A stretch of 51,561 bases of DNA, from the NCBI GenBank assembly GCA_029263335.1, contig JAJCXS010000284.1, positions 1 through 51,561 on the forward strand, written 5' to 3'. Source of the DNA: Acidobacteriota bacterium (GTDB taxonomy: Bacteria; Acidobacteriota; UBA890; WLXD01). How positions within the stretch are numbered: the first letter of the stretch is position 1; every line of letters begins with the position of its first letter. The notes under the pieces are model-generated. The model was not told the origin of the DNA and did no database searches. It saw only the letters and a program-made list of their open reading frames with translations. The translations under genes were made by a program, and so were the position numbers. Shown one piece after another: positions 24,625 to 33,842 of the stretch.

Positions 24625-25820
24625 CGACCGGCGGCCGCGGAAGCGGCGGCCACGATCTCGCGGATGGCACCCACCGCCGCCAGGATCTCTTCGTCGAGCG
24701 TGTAGAAGTGCGGCGCCATCCTGATCCCGGCGCCCGGCCGGTAGTCGACCATCACGCGACGCTCCAGCAGCTGTCTGGCCACCGCTTCCGCGCCCGGCAT
24801 GTCGACCGTCACGTGGCCGCCGCGCCTGCCGGGTTCGAGCGGCGAGTTCACCTGCCAGCCGTTCTCCAGACAGGCTTCGATCAGCAGTTGCGTCTGCCGC
24901 ACCGACTTGGCGCGTACGGCGCCCGGATCGAGCGAGCCCAGCAGCTCCGCACCTGGCCGCGCGGCGCTGAGGGCAGGGATGTTGGTCGTGCCGCTGGCAA
25001 AGCGCCAGGCATCGTCGCGATACGACTCGTCCCGGGGATCAAAAGCGAACGGGTTGGTACGAGCGAACCAACCTGTCAACGCTGGCTGGACACGGCCGAT
25101 CATCTCCGGGCTGGCATACAGGTAGGCGACCCCGGGGCCGCCGCACAGCCATTTCAGGGTGCCGCCAACGGCAAAATCGACCGCGAGTGCCTGGACATCG
25201 AGCGGCACGATACCAGCCGACTGGTAGATGTCGAGAACCACCAGCGCGCCGACCTCATGCGCCCGCTCGACGATGGCTTCAACGTCCTGCACAAAACTAC
25301 TGCGAAAGATGACGTGCGAGATCGGCACCAGGAGAGTCGTCTCGTCGATCGCCTCGACCATGGCCTCGGTGGGCACGGTGAAGCTGTCCGCCGACGGGAC
25401 GAGCGTCACGCGCGCGCCTCGTCGCTCCTGCGCTCTGTACAGCTGCACGATGGAGGGGAAATTCAGCTCCGAGCAAACCACGCCGTTGCGCGGACCGGCG
25501 AAATCGAAACACGAAGCCACGACCGCCGACGCCAAGGTAACGTTCTGATGCATCGACACCGTACCTGGCGCCGCGCCAATGATCTTGGCGATGGGCGCGG
25601 CGACGCGATCCGGCAGGCTCGACCAGTCGCCCTCCCAGCAGCGAACGCCGTGCTCGGCCCACCCGTCGGCGTACCCCGCCAACGAGTCGCGAACCGCGCG
25701 CGGCATCGCACCGAGCGAATTCGAGATCAGGTAGGTCGAATTCTCCAGAATCGGGAACTCGGCGCGGAGGTCAAGCAGGTCCTGCTCACGAGCAGGGGCT
25801 GTCGGCGTGGGCATCGGCAA
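24621..25820 (-). CDS. Kynureninase-like class V aminotransferase
   Basis: A 399-residue PLP enzyme. YLISNSLGAMP near the N-terminus, VLDIYQSAGIVPLDV and GGTLKWLCGGPGVAYLY (with the PLP Lys) are the kynureninase-type segments, and WFARTNPFAFDP is the following loop. It lacks other tryptophan-degradation neighbours, so a role in kynurenine breakdown is unproven; a cysteine desulfurase- or isopenicillin-epimerase-like activity is possible. The ATG at 25820 is the only strong start. It is divergent from mqnD and convergent with the dehydrogenase. Confidence 0.85.
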   Translation of the reverse strand: MPMPTPTAPAREQDLLDLRAEFPILENSTYLISNSLGAMPRAVRDSLAGYADGWAEHGVRCWEGDWSSLPDRVAAPIAKIIGAAPGTVSMHQNVTLASAVVASCFDFAGPRNGVVCSELNFPSIVQLYRAQERRGARVTLVPSADSFTVPTEAMVEAIDETTLLVPISHVIFRSSFVQDVEAIVERAHEVGALVVLDIYQSAGIVPLDVQALAVDFAVGGTLKWLCGGPGVAYLYASPEMIGRVQPALTGWFARTNPFAFDPRDESYRDDAWRFASGTTNIPALSAARPGAELLGSLDPGAVRAKSVRQTQLLIEACLENGWQVNSPLEPGRRGGHVTVDMPGAEAVARQLLERRVMVDYRPGAGIRMAPHFYTLDEEILAAVGAIREIVAAASAAAGR

Positions 25821-25926
25821 TCTCGATCGTCGGACGGTGACAGAGGACAGCCGCTAAACTACTGCGGCTGCCCCACCTGGCGCCAGCCGCGCGCATGCCT
25901 GAGCCGCAACCCAACCCGTGAGAAAA

Positions 25927-26769
25927 ATGGTCCGACGACGACTTCGTATCGGCCAGTCAGCCGACCCCGACGATGCCTTCATGGCCTGGGGTCTGGAAGC
26001 CCAACTCGCCGAACGCGACTTGGCGGCGGAAATGGTGTTCGACGACATCCAGACCCTCAACCAGGCGGCCTTGCGCGGAGATCTCGACCTCACGGCGATC
26101 TCGGTTGGGGCCTACCCCGAGCTGGCGGACGAATATCGCCTGTTGCGCTGTGGGGCCAGCTTCGGCGATGCCTATGGACCGCTGGTGGTCACCACCAGCG
26201 CGCCCGATGCGATCGGCCCCGGAGCACTGGCCGGTCTGCGGGTTGCGATACCCGGCACTCACACGAGCGCACGGATGTTGCTGAGGATCTACGCGGGCAA
26301 CACGTACGAAGAGATCCAGATGCCTTTCGACCGCATCATGGATGCCGTGCTGCAAGGCGAGGTGGACGCCGGACTGATCATCCACGAGGGTCAGCTGACC
26401 TTCGAAGAGCAGGGCTTCCATGCCCTGTTCGAGCCCGCTGCCGAGTGGGATCGCGTGGAACAATTGCCGGTACCGCTTGGCGCCGTTGCCATTCGTCGTG
26501 ACCTGCCGGACGATATTCAACAGGATGCGGCCGACGCCTTCCTACGCGGTATTCATGCCGGGTTCGCCAACATGGACACGGCATTGGACTTCGCCGCCGG
26601 CTACGCTCGCGGTCTGTCGCGCGATGTGCTCGAGGAGTACGTCAACCGCTATGTCAACGCCGCTACGCTCGACATGGGCGATCGGGGTCTGCGCGCCATT
26701 CGGCGCCTGTTCGAGCTCGCTGCCGCGCGGCAGCTGGTCGCCGCGGCTCCGGCGATCGACCTCCTCTAG
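25927..26769 (+). CDS. mqnD: MqnD-type 1,4-dihydroxy-6-naphthoate synthase
   Basis: A 280-residue periplasmic-binding-protein-fold enzyme of the MqnA/MqnD family. RIGQSADPDDAFMAWGLEAQ, VFDDIQTLNQAALRGDLDLTAIS, YRLLRCGASFGDAYGPLVV and GLIIHEGQLTF match the MqnD signatures. MqnD converts cyclic dehypoxanthine futalosine to 1,4-dihydroxy-6-naphthoate in the futalosine menaquinone route. The other mqn genes lie 4 kb away on the opposite strand. GTG at 25918 and ATG at 25927 are both possible starts; neither has a strong ribosome-binding site, and 25927 is preferred as the ATG. Confidence 0.85.
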   Translation: MVRRRLRIGQSADPDDAFMAWGLEAQLAERDLAAEMVFDDIQTLNQAALRGDLDLTAISVGAYPELADEYRLLRCGASFGDAYGPLVVTTSAPDAIGPGALAGLRVAIPGTHTSARMLLRIYAGNTYEEIQMPFDRIMDAVLQGEVDAGLIIHEGQLTFEEQGFHALFEPAAEWDRVEQLPVPLGAVAIRRDLPDDIQQDAADAFLRGIHAGFANMDTALDFAAGYARGLSRDVLEEYVNRYVNAATLDMGDRGLRAIRRLFELAAARQLVAAAPAIDLL

Positions 26770-26880
26770 CGGTCCCCCACGGCTCTGCGAACCCTTGCCT
26801 TTTCGGTTTCGCGTTGAGCTATGTCCATTGATAGTATTTGAAAGTCACTAAAAGGCAGTTCTGCTGATCATAGGACTCCA

Positions 26881-28752
26881 ATGAACTACACAGGTCGCCG
26901 ACGGCTGGCACCGATTGCCCTTGCGATGGCTTTCGCGGGCTCAGCCATCGGTCAGAGCGCCGCTCAGGACCCGACCCTGAGTGTTTCTGTGCGCGTTGTC
27001 GAGACCGCGGGCATGGCCCGTCGTGGCTCGCCCGTGCAGGTCAGCGTGCCGCTCCCCTCGCAGGCCCCTGCCAGCGTCAGCGCCTTCCGGTTGCTAGCAG
27101 AGGACGGCACCGAGATTCCGTCGGACCGTTGGGCGATCGCGCGCTGGAACGGCGCTCCCGACGATGCCTCGCGGCCGATCCGCTGGCTCGGGGTGAGTTT
27201 CGCCGCGGACAGCGCCGCCAACGCCGCGCGCACCCTCACCCTCGTGGCCGACGCAGCAGCGGAACCGGACGGCCCCATGCTCGGCCGCCAGCACGAGGAT
27301 GGCGTCTACCTCGAGACCGGCGCACTGTCCCTCCGGCTGCCCCACACGGGCACGAGCCTTCTCGACAATCTATGGATCGATCTGGACGGCAGGCCGGGCG
27401 TCGACGCCGAGATGATCCCGGCCGAACACGGCGGCGGTCTCCTGATTGCCAACGCGTCGGGGACGGCACCACGCTGGCAGTCCGCCGGCGCTCGTCTGGT
27501 GCGCAACGGTCGTCACACCGCCGTGGCCCGCACCGATCTGGTCTCAGATACCCCAGGCTTCGGCGCCGCGACCCTGTGGGCGGAAGTTGGCGCCAGCACG
27601 TCCTGGGTACGATTGACCCTCGCGGTCGAGGCCACCGATGGCCCGCAAGCCAGAGGTCATGTGTCGGTCGTCCTGCCGATTCGGACTCTCGGCGACCCTC
27701 TGCAACTTGGCGTGCGCCGCAGCCTGCACGAAAACACCATGGAAGGACCGCTCCCCGCCGACGGCACCCTGATCGTGAAACCGGGAGAACAAGGCTGGGA
27801 TGGCACGCTCAACGGCACGCGCGCCGCCGGACTCCTGCCATGGGCGCAAATGAGCACCCCCACGTGGAGCACCGCAATCGCCTTCGCGGGTGGCGCGCTG
27901 CAAGGCGGCCTCCGGGTCGGAGGCAACGGCGCATTGTGGTTCGACTTCGCGTCCGACCCCGACACCGGCGATACCCACACGAGCTTCTTCCTGGACTCGC
28001 GGCGCCGGACCGCCGCGGCCGAGCGCGTGGTCGACTTCGATCGACCCCTGGTCGCGCTCCTGCCGCCTGACTGGTACCGACAGACGAATGTTCTCGGACC
28101 GCTACCGATTCCTCGGGCTGCGGAGATCTCCCGCAGCGCAGGTGGGGGGCATGACCCCGCCATCGAACCGATTTTGCGGTTCGTGGCCACCGGCGAGCCC
28201 GAGTGGCTCGCCCGCGCCGCCGTGATCGCTCGCCGACAACTCGCCGCGCCAACCGGTGGAAGCCTTCGTGGCCCCGCGCTCCATGCCTGGATCAGCGGAG
28301 ACCCCGTGGCCGCGTCTCGAGTGCGCGAATACGCGCTGGCAGCCCGAACGTCGGAACCGTCTGGATGGCAGGCCCTGGACGCCATCGTCGCATGGGAGGT
28401 GACGGGCGATCCCCGCTTCCTCGAACATGCTCGGGCTTCGCTGCGCGCCGGCATCGGCGCCGCCTGGGCTGCCGATGCATGTATCAGCGCCACCAAGGAC
28501 GCCGCCGGCGTCGCGGCGCTCATGCAGGCGACCGCCCAGTACGTGTGGACACTACGGAACCAAGATCGCACCGACCAGGCGGCCGAAAACGCACTGTTCG
28601 GAATGCTGGAGCGCCTCGAAACCTGTCCGCCGGCGCATCCGAGCTGGGCGGACGCCTGGTCGTACGGCTCGCTGCTGGTCGCCGACACATCGCGCCGTGA
28701 TCGCTGGGCCGCCCTCGCTGGCAGCGCGGCCGGTCCGCGACGCGGCCAGTAG
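26881..28752 (+). CDS. Large secreted protein with RIFT-barrel-like N-terminal region
   Basis: A 623-residue protein with a signal peptide (APIALAMAFAGSAIG, cleavage near SAAQ). The first ~300 residues are beta-rich and include PIRWLGVSFAAD and VYLETGALSLRLP, resembling the N-terminal RIFT barrel of PcRGLX/YetA-type proteins. The C-terminal ~220 residues are helical (for example WLARAAVIARRQLA and FLEHARASLRAGIG), perhaps an alpha/alpha toroid as in glycan-active proteins. I would expect an envelope or extracellular role on glycans, but no catalytic residues can be named. It follows mqnD by 111 bp and has an AT-rich leader. Confidence 0.55.
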   Translation: MNYTGRRRLAPIALAMAFAGSAIGQSAAQDPTLSVSVRVVETAGMARRGSPVQVSVPLPSQAPASVSAFRLLAEDGTEIPSDRWAIARWNGAPDDASRPIRWLGVSFAADSAANAARTLTLVADAAAEPDGPMLGRQHEDGVYLETGALSLRLPHTGTSLLDNLWIDLDGRPGVDAEMIPAEHGGGLLIANASGTAPRWQSAGARLVRNGRHTAVARTDLVSDTPGFGAATLWAEVGASTSWVRLTLAVEATDGPQARGHVSVVLPIRTLGDPLQLGVRRSLHENTMEGPLPADGTLIVKPGEQGWDGTLNGTRAAGLLPWAQMSTPTWSTAIAFAGGALQGGLRVGGNGALWFDFASDPDTGDTHTSFFLDSRRRTAAAERVVDFDRPLVALLPPDWYRQTNVLGPLPIPRAAEISRSAGGGHDPAIEPILRFVATGEPEWLARAAVIARRQLAAPTGGSLRGPALHAWISGDPVAASRVREYALAARTSEPSGWQALDAIVAWEVTGDPRFLEHARASLRAGIGAAWAADACISATKDAAGVAALMQATAQYVWTLRNQDRTDQAAENALFGMLERLETCPPAHPSWADAWSYGSLLVADTSRRDRWAALAGSAAGPRRGQ

Positions 28753-28837
28753 TCGCCACCACCACTCGCGCGGTTGCCTCGGCGCCTCGGATTCGTATGA
28801 TGAGCGCGCGCTCAACCCATTCACGGAGGCTGTACTC

Positions 28838-29653
28838 GTGCGCCAACGAATCTTGTCCCTCGCACTACTGGCTATTCTCTCCACCCTGCCGGCACAGGCG
28901 CAGGAGGCCCCCGGCGCCACCGATGCCGACTCCCGCCTCGCCAGCTCGCCGCGCCACGGTGAGTGGGTGCTGGTCGACACGGCTCGCGGCCCAGTCAACA
29001 GCTGGGTCGTGTATCCGGAACGGGCTGATGCGGCTCCCATCGTGGTGGTAATCCACGAGATCTACGGCCTCAGCGACTGGATCCGCAGCGTCGCCGATAG
29101 TCTTGCAGCGGAAGGCTTCATTGCCATCGCTCCCGACCTGCTCTCCGGCAAAGGGCCCGACGGCGGAGGTACCTCCAGCCTCGAGTCGCCGGTCAGGGCG
29201 ATTCGCGATCTGGACCAGGAGGAGGTCAGACTCCGTCTCGACGGCGTCGCGGAATACGGCATGAGCCTGCCTGCCGCAGCCAAGAGGTTCGGGGTCGTCG
29301 GGTTCTGCTGGGGTGGCTCCACGTCGTTTCGTTACGCAACCCAGCAGTCGCAGGCGAGCGCCGCGGTTGTCTACTACGGCAGTTCTCCGGGGTCGGGAGA
29401 TCTTGCCAACCTTGGTGTTCCCGTATTGGGGCTGTACGGCGGCAACGACAATCGCGTGAACGCTACCATCGAGCCAGCACAGCAGGCGCTCGCCGAGGGC
29501 ACTGCGCGCTACGAGGTCGAGATCTACGAAGGCGCCGGGCACGGGTTCCTGCGCGCCCAGGACCACGAACAGCTCGGCGTCGCGAACAAGCGCGCGGCCG
29601 GATCGGCCTGGCTCCGCACCTTGGCGTTTTTTCGCGAGTTGCTCGAACGGTAG
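28838..29653 (+). CDS. Exported dienelactone hydrolase family protein
   Basis: A 271-residue alpha/beta hydrolase. The N-terminus RQRILSLALLAILSTLPAQAQ is a signal peptide, unusual for classical cytoplasmic dienelactone hydrolases. The catalytic triad is visible as Cys in GFCWGGS, Asp in YGGNDNRV and His in GAGHGFL; VIHEIYGLSDWI carries the family Glu. The frame is open far upstream across the previous gene; GTG at 28838 with GGAGG 8 nt upstream is the start that gives the signal peptide. The substrate is unknown. It is convergent with the cyclophilin lipoprotein. Confidence 0.9.
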   Translation: MRQRILSLALLAILSTLPAQAQEAPGATDADSRLASSPRHGEWVLVDTARGPVNSWVVYPERADAAPIVVVIHEIYGLSDWIRSVADSLAAEGFIAIAPDLLSGKGPDGGGTSSLESPVRAIRDLDQEEVRLRLDGVAEYGMSLPAAAKRFGVVGFCWGGSTSFRYATQQSQASAAVVYYGSSPGSGDLANLGVPVLGLYGGNDNRVNATIEPAQQALAEGTARYEVEIYEGAGHGFLRAQDHEQLGVANKRAAGSAWLRTLAFFRELLER

Positions 29654-29658
29654 CGACC

Positions 29659-29673
29659 GAGCCGTTCTGGCTC
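29659..29673. terminator. Short hairpin between convergent genes
   Basis: GAGCC and GGCTC form a 5-bp stem around GTTCT, between the hydrolase stop and the cyclophilin stop codon, which it overlaps. No T-tract is present, so termination is only a possibility. Confidence 0.25.
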
Positions 29674-30307
29674 AGTTCTCCCGCCGCGCCTGCTCGATGA
29701 GGATGTCGATCATCGGCACGCGAGTGAGGCGGGTGCCCGGAGCTGACCGTGTCGGCACCATGGTCATACGATCGATGACTTCCATGCCCTCGACGACGAC
29801 GCCAAAGACCGTGTAGCCGTCGTTGCCGGGGCCTTGGTTCAATAGCGGCGCATCGAGATAGTCGACGAAGAACTGCGAGGTCGCGCTATCAGGGTCACTG
29901 CCCCGCGCCATGGCGACCGCACCGCGAACGTTGCCCAGCCCGTTGTCCGACTCGCCGCGAATAGGTCCGCGCGTGACCTTCGGCTCGAGGCCAGGCGAGA
30001 ACCCTCCCCCCTGGACCACTGGCGGCCCGGGAGACTCGGGCTCGACGCGATGGATCATCGTGCCGTCGTAGAAGCCGGCGTCGACATAGCGCAGGAAGTT
30101 GGCGACGCTTGTCGGCGCGTGGTCCGGGTACAGCGCGATCACCACATCGCCAACGCTGGTGGTGATACGAACACGCGGGGCGGCGGCGGACACCGGCGCT
30201 GGCGGCACGACCTCCCCGCGCTCCGGCAGCGGTACATGCAGCCATTCGTCGCGCCCGCCACAGGCCGCCGTCAACAACACGGCAGCAGCAACTAGCATTC
30301 CTCTCAT
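29672..30307 (-). CDS. Lipoprotein cyclophilin-type peptidyl-prolyl isomerase
   Basis: A 211-residue protein. AAAVLLTAAC is a lipobox, so the mature protein is lipid-anchored in the periplasm. After a Pro-rich linker the cyclophilin domain runs from RVRITTSVGDVVIALYPDHA through FLRYVDAGFYDGTMIHRV, VQGGGF, GAVAMARGSDPDSATSQFFV and YTVFGVVVEG. The SATSQFFV and HRV elements are those of active isomerases. It lies 8 bp after mqnC and is the last gene of the menaquinone run; it may be cotranscribed without a functional link. Confidence 0.92.
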   Translation of the reverse strand: MRGMLVAAAVLLTAACGGRDEWLHVPLPERGEVVPPAPVSAAAPRVRITTSVGDVVIALYPDHAPTSVANFLRYVDAGFYDGTMIHRVEPESPGPPVVQGGGFSPGLEPKVTRGPIRGESDNGLGNVRGAVAMARGSDPDSATSQFFVDYLDAPLLNQGPGNDGYTVFGVVVEGMEVIDRMTMVPTRSAPGTRLTRVPMIDILIEQARREN

Positions 30308-30315
30308 CGTTTCGC

Positions 30316-31587
30316 TCAGTAGGTCTCGACGACGTCGTAGAGCGGCGTCCCGCGCCGTGCCGGCTCGAAGCCCGACTCGCGAATCAGCTGCACCGTCTCT
30401 TCGGTCGTGGTCTTCACGTGATGGGCGGCCTCAGCCAACACGTTTTCTTCGATCAATGTGCCGCCGAAATCGTCGGTGCCGAAGTGCAACGCAACCTGCC
30501 CTGCCTTCTTGCCCTCGGAGAACCACGACGACTGAATGTGCTGGATATTGTCGAGATAGATGCGGGAAACCGCCAGCACCCGCAGGTAGACCGTCGGGCC
30601 TACCTCATCCGGAAACTGTCGCTCGAAGGGCGTATGGGAAGGCTTGTACGACCACGGGATGAAGGCAGTGAAGCCGGCACCGCTCGGCACCTGGCCGGCC
30701 ACCGGGACGTCACTACCCCCGGCCTCGTCCTGCACTCTGCGCAGACACTCGAGGTGCTCGATGATGTCGGCCGGCTGCTCCGCGTGACCGTACATCATGG
30801 TCGCCGTCGTTCGGATCCCCTGCCGATGCGCCGCCTTGTGGATCTCGATCCACTCCTGGCAGCTCTGCTTCTTGGGCGAGAGTCGCATGCGCACGCGGTC
30901 TGACAGGATCTCCGCGCCCCCACCGGGCATGGTCTCGAGGCCTGCTTCGCGTAGCGCCGCGAAAATATCGTCGTACGAGAGGCCGCTGACCTCGCGCATC
31001 TTGCCGATCTCGGGCGCGGAGTACAGGTGCGGGTGTACGGTCGGAAAGCGACGCTTGAACTCCCGCACCACATCCAGGTAGTAGTCAAAGGGGATCGCGT
31101 CGAGCAACCCACCCTGCAAGAGCACCGTGGTCGCTCCGAGGTCGACCGATCTGCCGATCACGCCCATCAGTTCGTCGACCGAATGTGCGTACCCCTGTTC
31201 CTCATCGCCAGGCTTACGGTAGAAGGCGCAGAACAGACAGTCGGCGTCGCAGTAGTTCGTGTAGTTCGGGTTCGTGTCGATCACGAACGTTACCCGGGGA
31301 TCCGGGTTGTGACGGAACCTCCAGGTGTTGGCAAGCTCGGCCAAGATGATCAGCGGTGCCTGGGTGAGCAACCACAGACCCTCCTGCGGAGTGATCCTCG
31401 CGCCCGCATTGACCTTGTCGCGAATCGTCTGCAGTTGCACACCGTCGGCGCCCGACTCGACCAGGTCTGCGAGAACGGCGCCGGGCAGCAGTGCCGCAGG
31501 GTCGACCGTCGCACCGTCCTGCTGCAGGCGCTGCCTCTCCGCGCGCATCACCTCTGAAGCCTTCGTCACCAGTTCCGGCGTGCTCAC
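30316..31587 (-). CDS. mqnC: Cyclic dehypoxanthinyl futalosine synthase (radical SAM)
   Basis: A 423-residue radical SAM enzyme that cyclises dehypoxanthine futalosine. The [4Fe-4S] motif is CDADCLFCAF after TNPNYTNY, typical of MqnC. Further marks are LLQGGLLDAIPFDYYLDVV, ETMPGGGAEILSDRVR, TTATMMYGHAEQP and FTAFIPWSYKP. It carries about 60 extra N-terminal residues before the usual core. GTG at 31587 overlaps the mqnA stop by 4 bp (GTGA), so the pair is translationally coupled. Confidence 0.92.
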   Translation of the reverse strand: MSTPELVTKASEVMRAERQRLQQDGATVDPAALLPGAVLADLVESGADGVQLQTIRDKVNAGARITPQEGLWLLTQAPLIILAELANTWRFRHNPDPRVTFVIDTNPNYTNYCDADCLFCAFYRKPGDEEQGYAHSVDELMGVIGRSVDLGATTVLLQGGLLDAIPFDYYLDVVREFKRRFPTVHPHLYSAPEIGKMREVSGLSYDDIFAALREAGLETMPGGGAEILSDRVRMRLSPKKQSCQEWIEIHKAAHRQGIRTTATMMYGHAEQPADIIEHLECLRRVQDEAGGSDVPVAGQVPSGAGFTAFIPWSYKPSHTPFERQFPDEVGPTVYLRVLAVSRIYLDNIQHIQSSWFSEGKKAGQVALHFGTDDFGGTLIEENVLAEAAHHVKTTTEETVQLIRESGFEPARRGTPLYDVVETY

Positions 31588-32453
31588 GATCCGATCTCCA
31601 CGGGCGCTGCCAGCGCCTCACTCCGCCACCAGTCCGTGGCCTCGAGCAGGCCGAGAAATATTCCCTGTCCCGCTCTTTCATGGGGGCCGCACTCGTAGCC
31701 GAACGCGGCCAGATACGCATGCGCGGCCTCGCCGTCCAGTCCCGCGGCGGCACAGTTGGCGGCCGCCAGAGGCAACAAATTGCGCTGGCTCGCAGCCAGC
31801 GAGCGCGCGAGCCTTCCGTCGAGTTCATCGCGGTCCGCACGGCTCACATGCCGACCAACGGCCCAGCGGGCAAACACGAAAGGCAAGCCTTGCCACCTGC
31901 GCCAGGCGGCGCCCAGGTCGGTGACGTGAGTCCATTCGCCGTCGGTCGGCCGCGCCAGCGGAATCAGTTCGGCGGAATAGTCCGCCAGGCCGGGAACCAG
32001 TCCACCCGCGGCGGCCAGCCGCAGTGCCGCGTCTCCGATCAACAGCAGCGCCTTATCGTCGGGATGGGGACCCTCCGGCCGGCGAACGTATTCACCCGGG
32101 ACGATTCGCATGCGCTGCTCCAGTAGCAGGCGCAGCAGGGGGAATGAGGTGCTCGTCTCGCCGGTAATCGCGATGGTCGCGCCATCGAGGTCGGCGAGCG
32201 CCCCACGCGTGAACAACAGCACCGAATGTACCGCGCCGTTGGCAGTGATTCCGAACGACCCGAGCGGCTCGAAGGACTCCGTGCGATGCAGATCGCAAAG
32301 CGACAGGATCCCGGCGTCGACGCGGCCGTCAAGCGCCAGACTGCCAAGCTCGCGTGGTGGCATATCGACCAGCTCATAGCCCGCGCCCTCGAGGTTCTGG
32401 TAGAACGGCGCCGAGTTCAGGTACGGAATTCGGGCAACACGTAGCGCGCTCAT
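31584..32453 (-). CDS. mqnA: Chorismate dehydratase
   Basis: A 289-residue periplasmic-binding-protein-fold enzyme that dehydrates chorismate to 3-[(1-carboxyvinyl)oxy]benzoate, the first step of the futalosine pathway. MSALRVARIPYLNSAPFYQNL, DAGILSLCDLHR, SVLLFTRGALADLDG, LLIGDAALR and LPFVFARWAV are family signatures. The frame is open to 32498, but the ATG at 32453 overlaps the mqnE stop as ATGA and gives the family-typical start. Confidence 0.92.
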   Translation of the reverse strand: MSALRVARIPYLNSAPFYQNLEGAGYELVDMPPRELGSLALDGRVDAGILSLCDLHRTESFEPLGSFGITANGAVHSVLLFTRGALADLDGATIAITGETSTSFPLLRLLLEQRMRIVPGEYVRRPEGPHPDDKALLLIGDAALRLAAAGGLVPGLADYSAELIPLARPTDGEWTHVTDLGAAWRRWQGLPFVFARWAVGRHVSRADRDELDGRLARSLAASQRNLLPLAAANCAAAGLDGEAAHAYLAAFGYECGPHERAGQGIFLGLLEATDWWRSEALAAPVEIGS

Positions 32454-33778
32454 GCCAGCTCCCTGACGACAGGCTCTGCTGCCGTACTCGGCAGCCACCG
32501 TTCTTCTTCGGGCACCTGGTCGATCGGGGTCGCCGCCAGCTTGCGCACCTCGCGGCCGTCATCACCGACGAGATCCCAGGTGTGCACACCGTGGTGCTCC
32601 ACATCGAGCGCGCGCGCATCGGCCATCTCGCCACGGGTCGCCACCGGATCCGTCCCCTCTCCCCCCTGCCGCTGCGACCAGTGGGTCTCGTAGCCGGGAG
32701 CGGGATACACACCAACGACGTTGTAGAGCGCGTCGCGCTGCACCGGCAGGCGCCCTGCCTCGCGTATGAGTTTCACCAGCTTGTGCGTGGTCATCCCGGC
32801 CGGTGAGGATGCCAGCGCCGCGTGCGCGATGAGCTCCTCACCGATGGTGCCATCGAGGTCGTCGGCACCCCACTGCAAGGCCATCGATGCCGTCTCCGCT
32901 CCCAGCATCACCCAGTACGCCTTGATGTGGGGGAAATTGTCGAGCATCAACCGCGAGGCGGCGATGGTACGGAGGTCTTCGATCGCCGAGGCCTGTCGGC
33001 TGACGATGTTGGTGTAGCCGGGCTGGAACGCCAACGGGATGAAGCTCAGGAAGCCGCCCGTCTTGTCCTGCAGATCGCGCAACATGAGCAGGTGGCGCAC
33101 CCGCTCCTCGTACGTCTCCACATGGCCATACAGCAGGGTGGCGTTGGTGCGCAGTCCGCGGCGATGCGCGATCTCGTGGATCTCGAGCCAGCGTTCGTGC
33201 CCGATCTTCTCCTTGTACATGATCCCGCGAATACGTTCGGAGAAGACCTCGGCACCGCCACCCGGCATGGCCTGCATTCCGGCAGCCTCGAGCCGTTCGA
33301 ACACCTCATCAACGGAGATCTTCTCGAGATGGGCGAAGAAATCGATCTCCACCGCCGTGTAGGCCTTGATCTGTGCCGTCGGGTTGGCGTCGCGGATCAC
33401 GTCGAGCACCTCGACGTAGCGCTCGAATGGCCAGTCGGTATGCATCCCCCCGACCACGTGCACCTCGCGAATCGGCTCGCTGACCCGCTCGCGAATCTGC
33501 TGCAGGCTCAGCTCGTAGGCGTGATCGTCGCCCACCTTGGCGGCGAAGTCGCAAAAGCGGCAGCTGAGCACGCAAACGTTCGTGGGATTGATCTGACGAT
33601 TGAGAACGAACGCTACGAAGGGGCCCGTACGGCGCTCCTTTTCGGCGTTGGCGAGGCGACCCAGTCCAACGACATCGTGGGTCTCGAACATCGCCAGGCC
33701 ATCGGCCTCGTCGAGACGCTCTCCGGCCGCCAGTTTGTCGATCACTCTCTGCAGTCGCGGATCCGCGGACACTTGCAT
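32450..33778 (-). CDS. mqnE: Aminofutalosine synthase (radical SAM) with C-terminal extension
   Basis: A 442-residue radical SAM enzyme that joins the MqnA product to SAM. The cluster motif is CVLSCRFCDFA after NRQINPTNV. HVVGGMHTDWPFERYV, AMPGGGAEVFSERIR, TNATLLYGHVET and SFIPLAFQPG agree with MqnE. Family members are usually about 360-390 residues; here about 60-70 extra residues follow the core (from HWSQRQGGEGTDP to the end), of unknown role. The frame is open to 33817, but the ATG at 33778 gives the expected N-terminus; no strong ribosome-binding site is seen. Confidence 0.9.
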   Translation of the reverse strand: MQVSADPRLQRVIDKLAAGERLDEADGLAMFETHDVVGLGRLANAEKERRTGPFVAFVLNRQINPTNVCVLSCRFCDFAAKVGDDHAYELSLQQIRERVSEPIREVHVVGGMHTDWPFERYVEVLDVIRDANPTAQIKAYTAVEIDFFAHLEKISVDEVFERLEAAGMQAMPGGGAEVFSERIRGIMYKEKIGHERWLEIHEIAHRRGLRTNATLLYGHVETYEERVRHLLMLRDLQDKTGGFLSFIPLAFQPGYTNIVSRQASAIEDLRTIAASRLMLDNFPHIKAYWVMLGAETASMALQWGADDLDGTIGEELIAHAALASSPAGMTTHKLVKLIREAGRLPVQRDALYNVVGVYPAPGYETHWSQRQGGEGTDPVATRGEMADARALDVEHHGVHTWDLVGDDGREVRKLAATPIDQVPEEERWLPSTAAEPVVRELA

Positions 33779-33842
33779 TCTGGTCAATCCGATATGAACA
33801 ACGTAGTAGGAACACACCGCCGGGCTGTCGCCCCAACCGGGC

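Noticed and set aside
24708..26501. A 597-codon plus-strand frame across the kynureninase-like gene and the mqnD region.
   Set aside because: It overlaps two recognisable genes in other frames and its translation is Arg/His-rich without known motifs.
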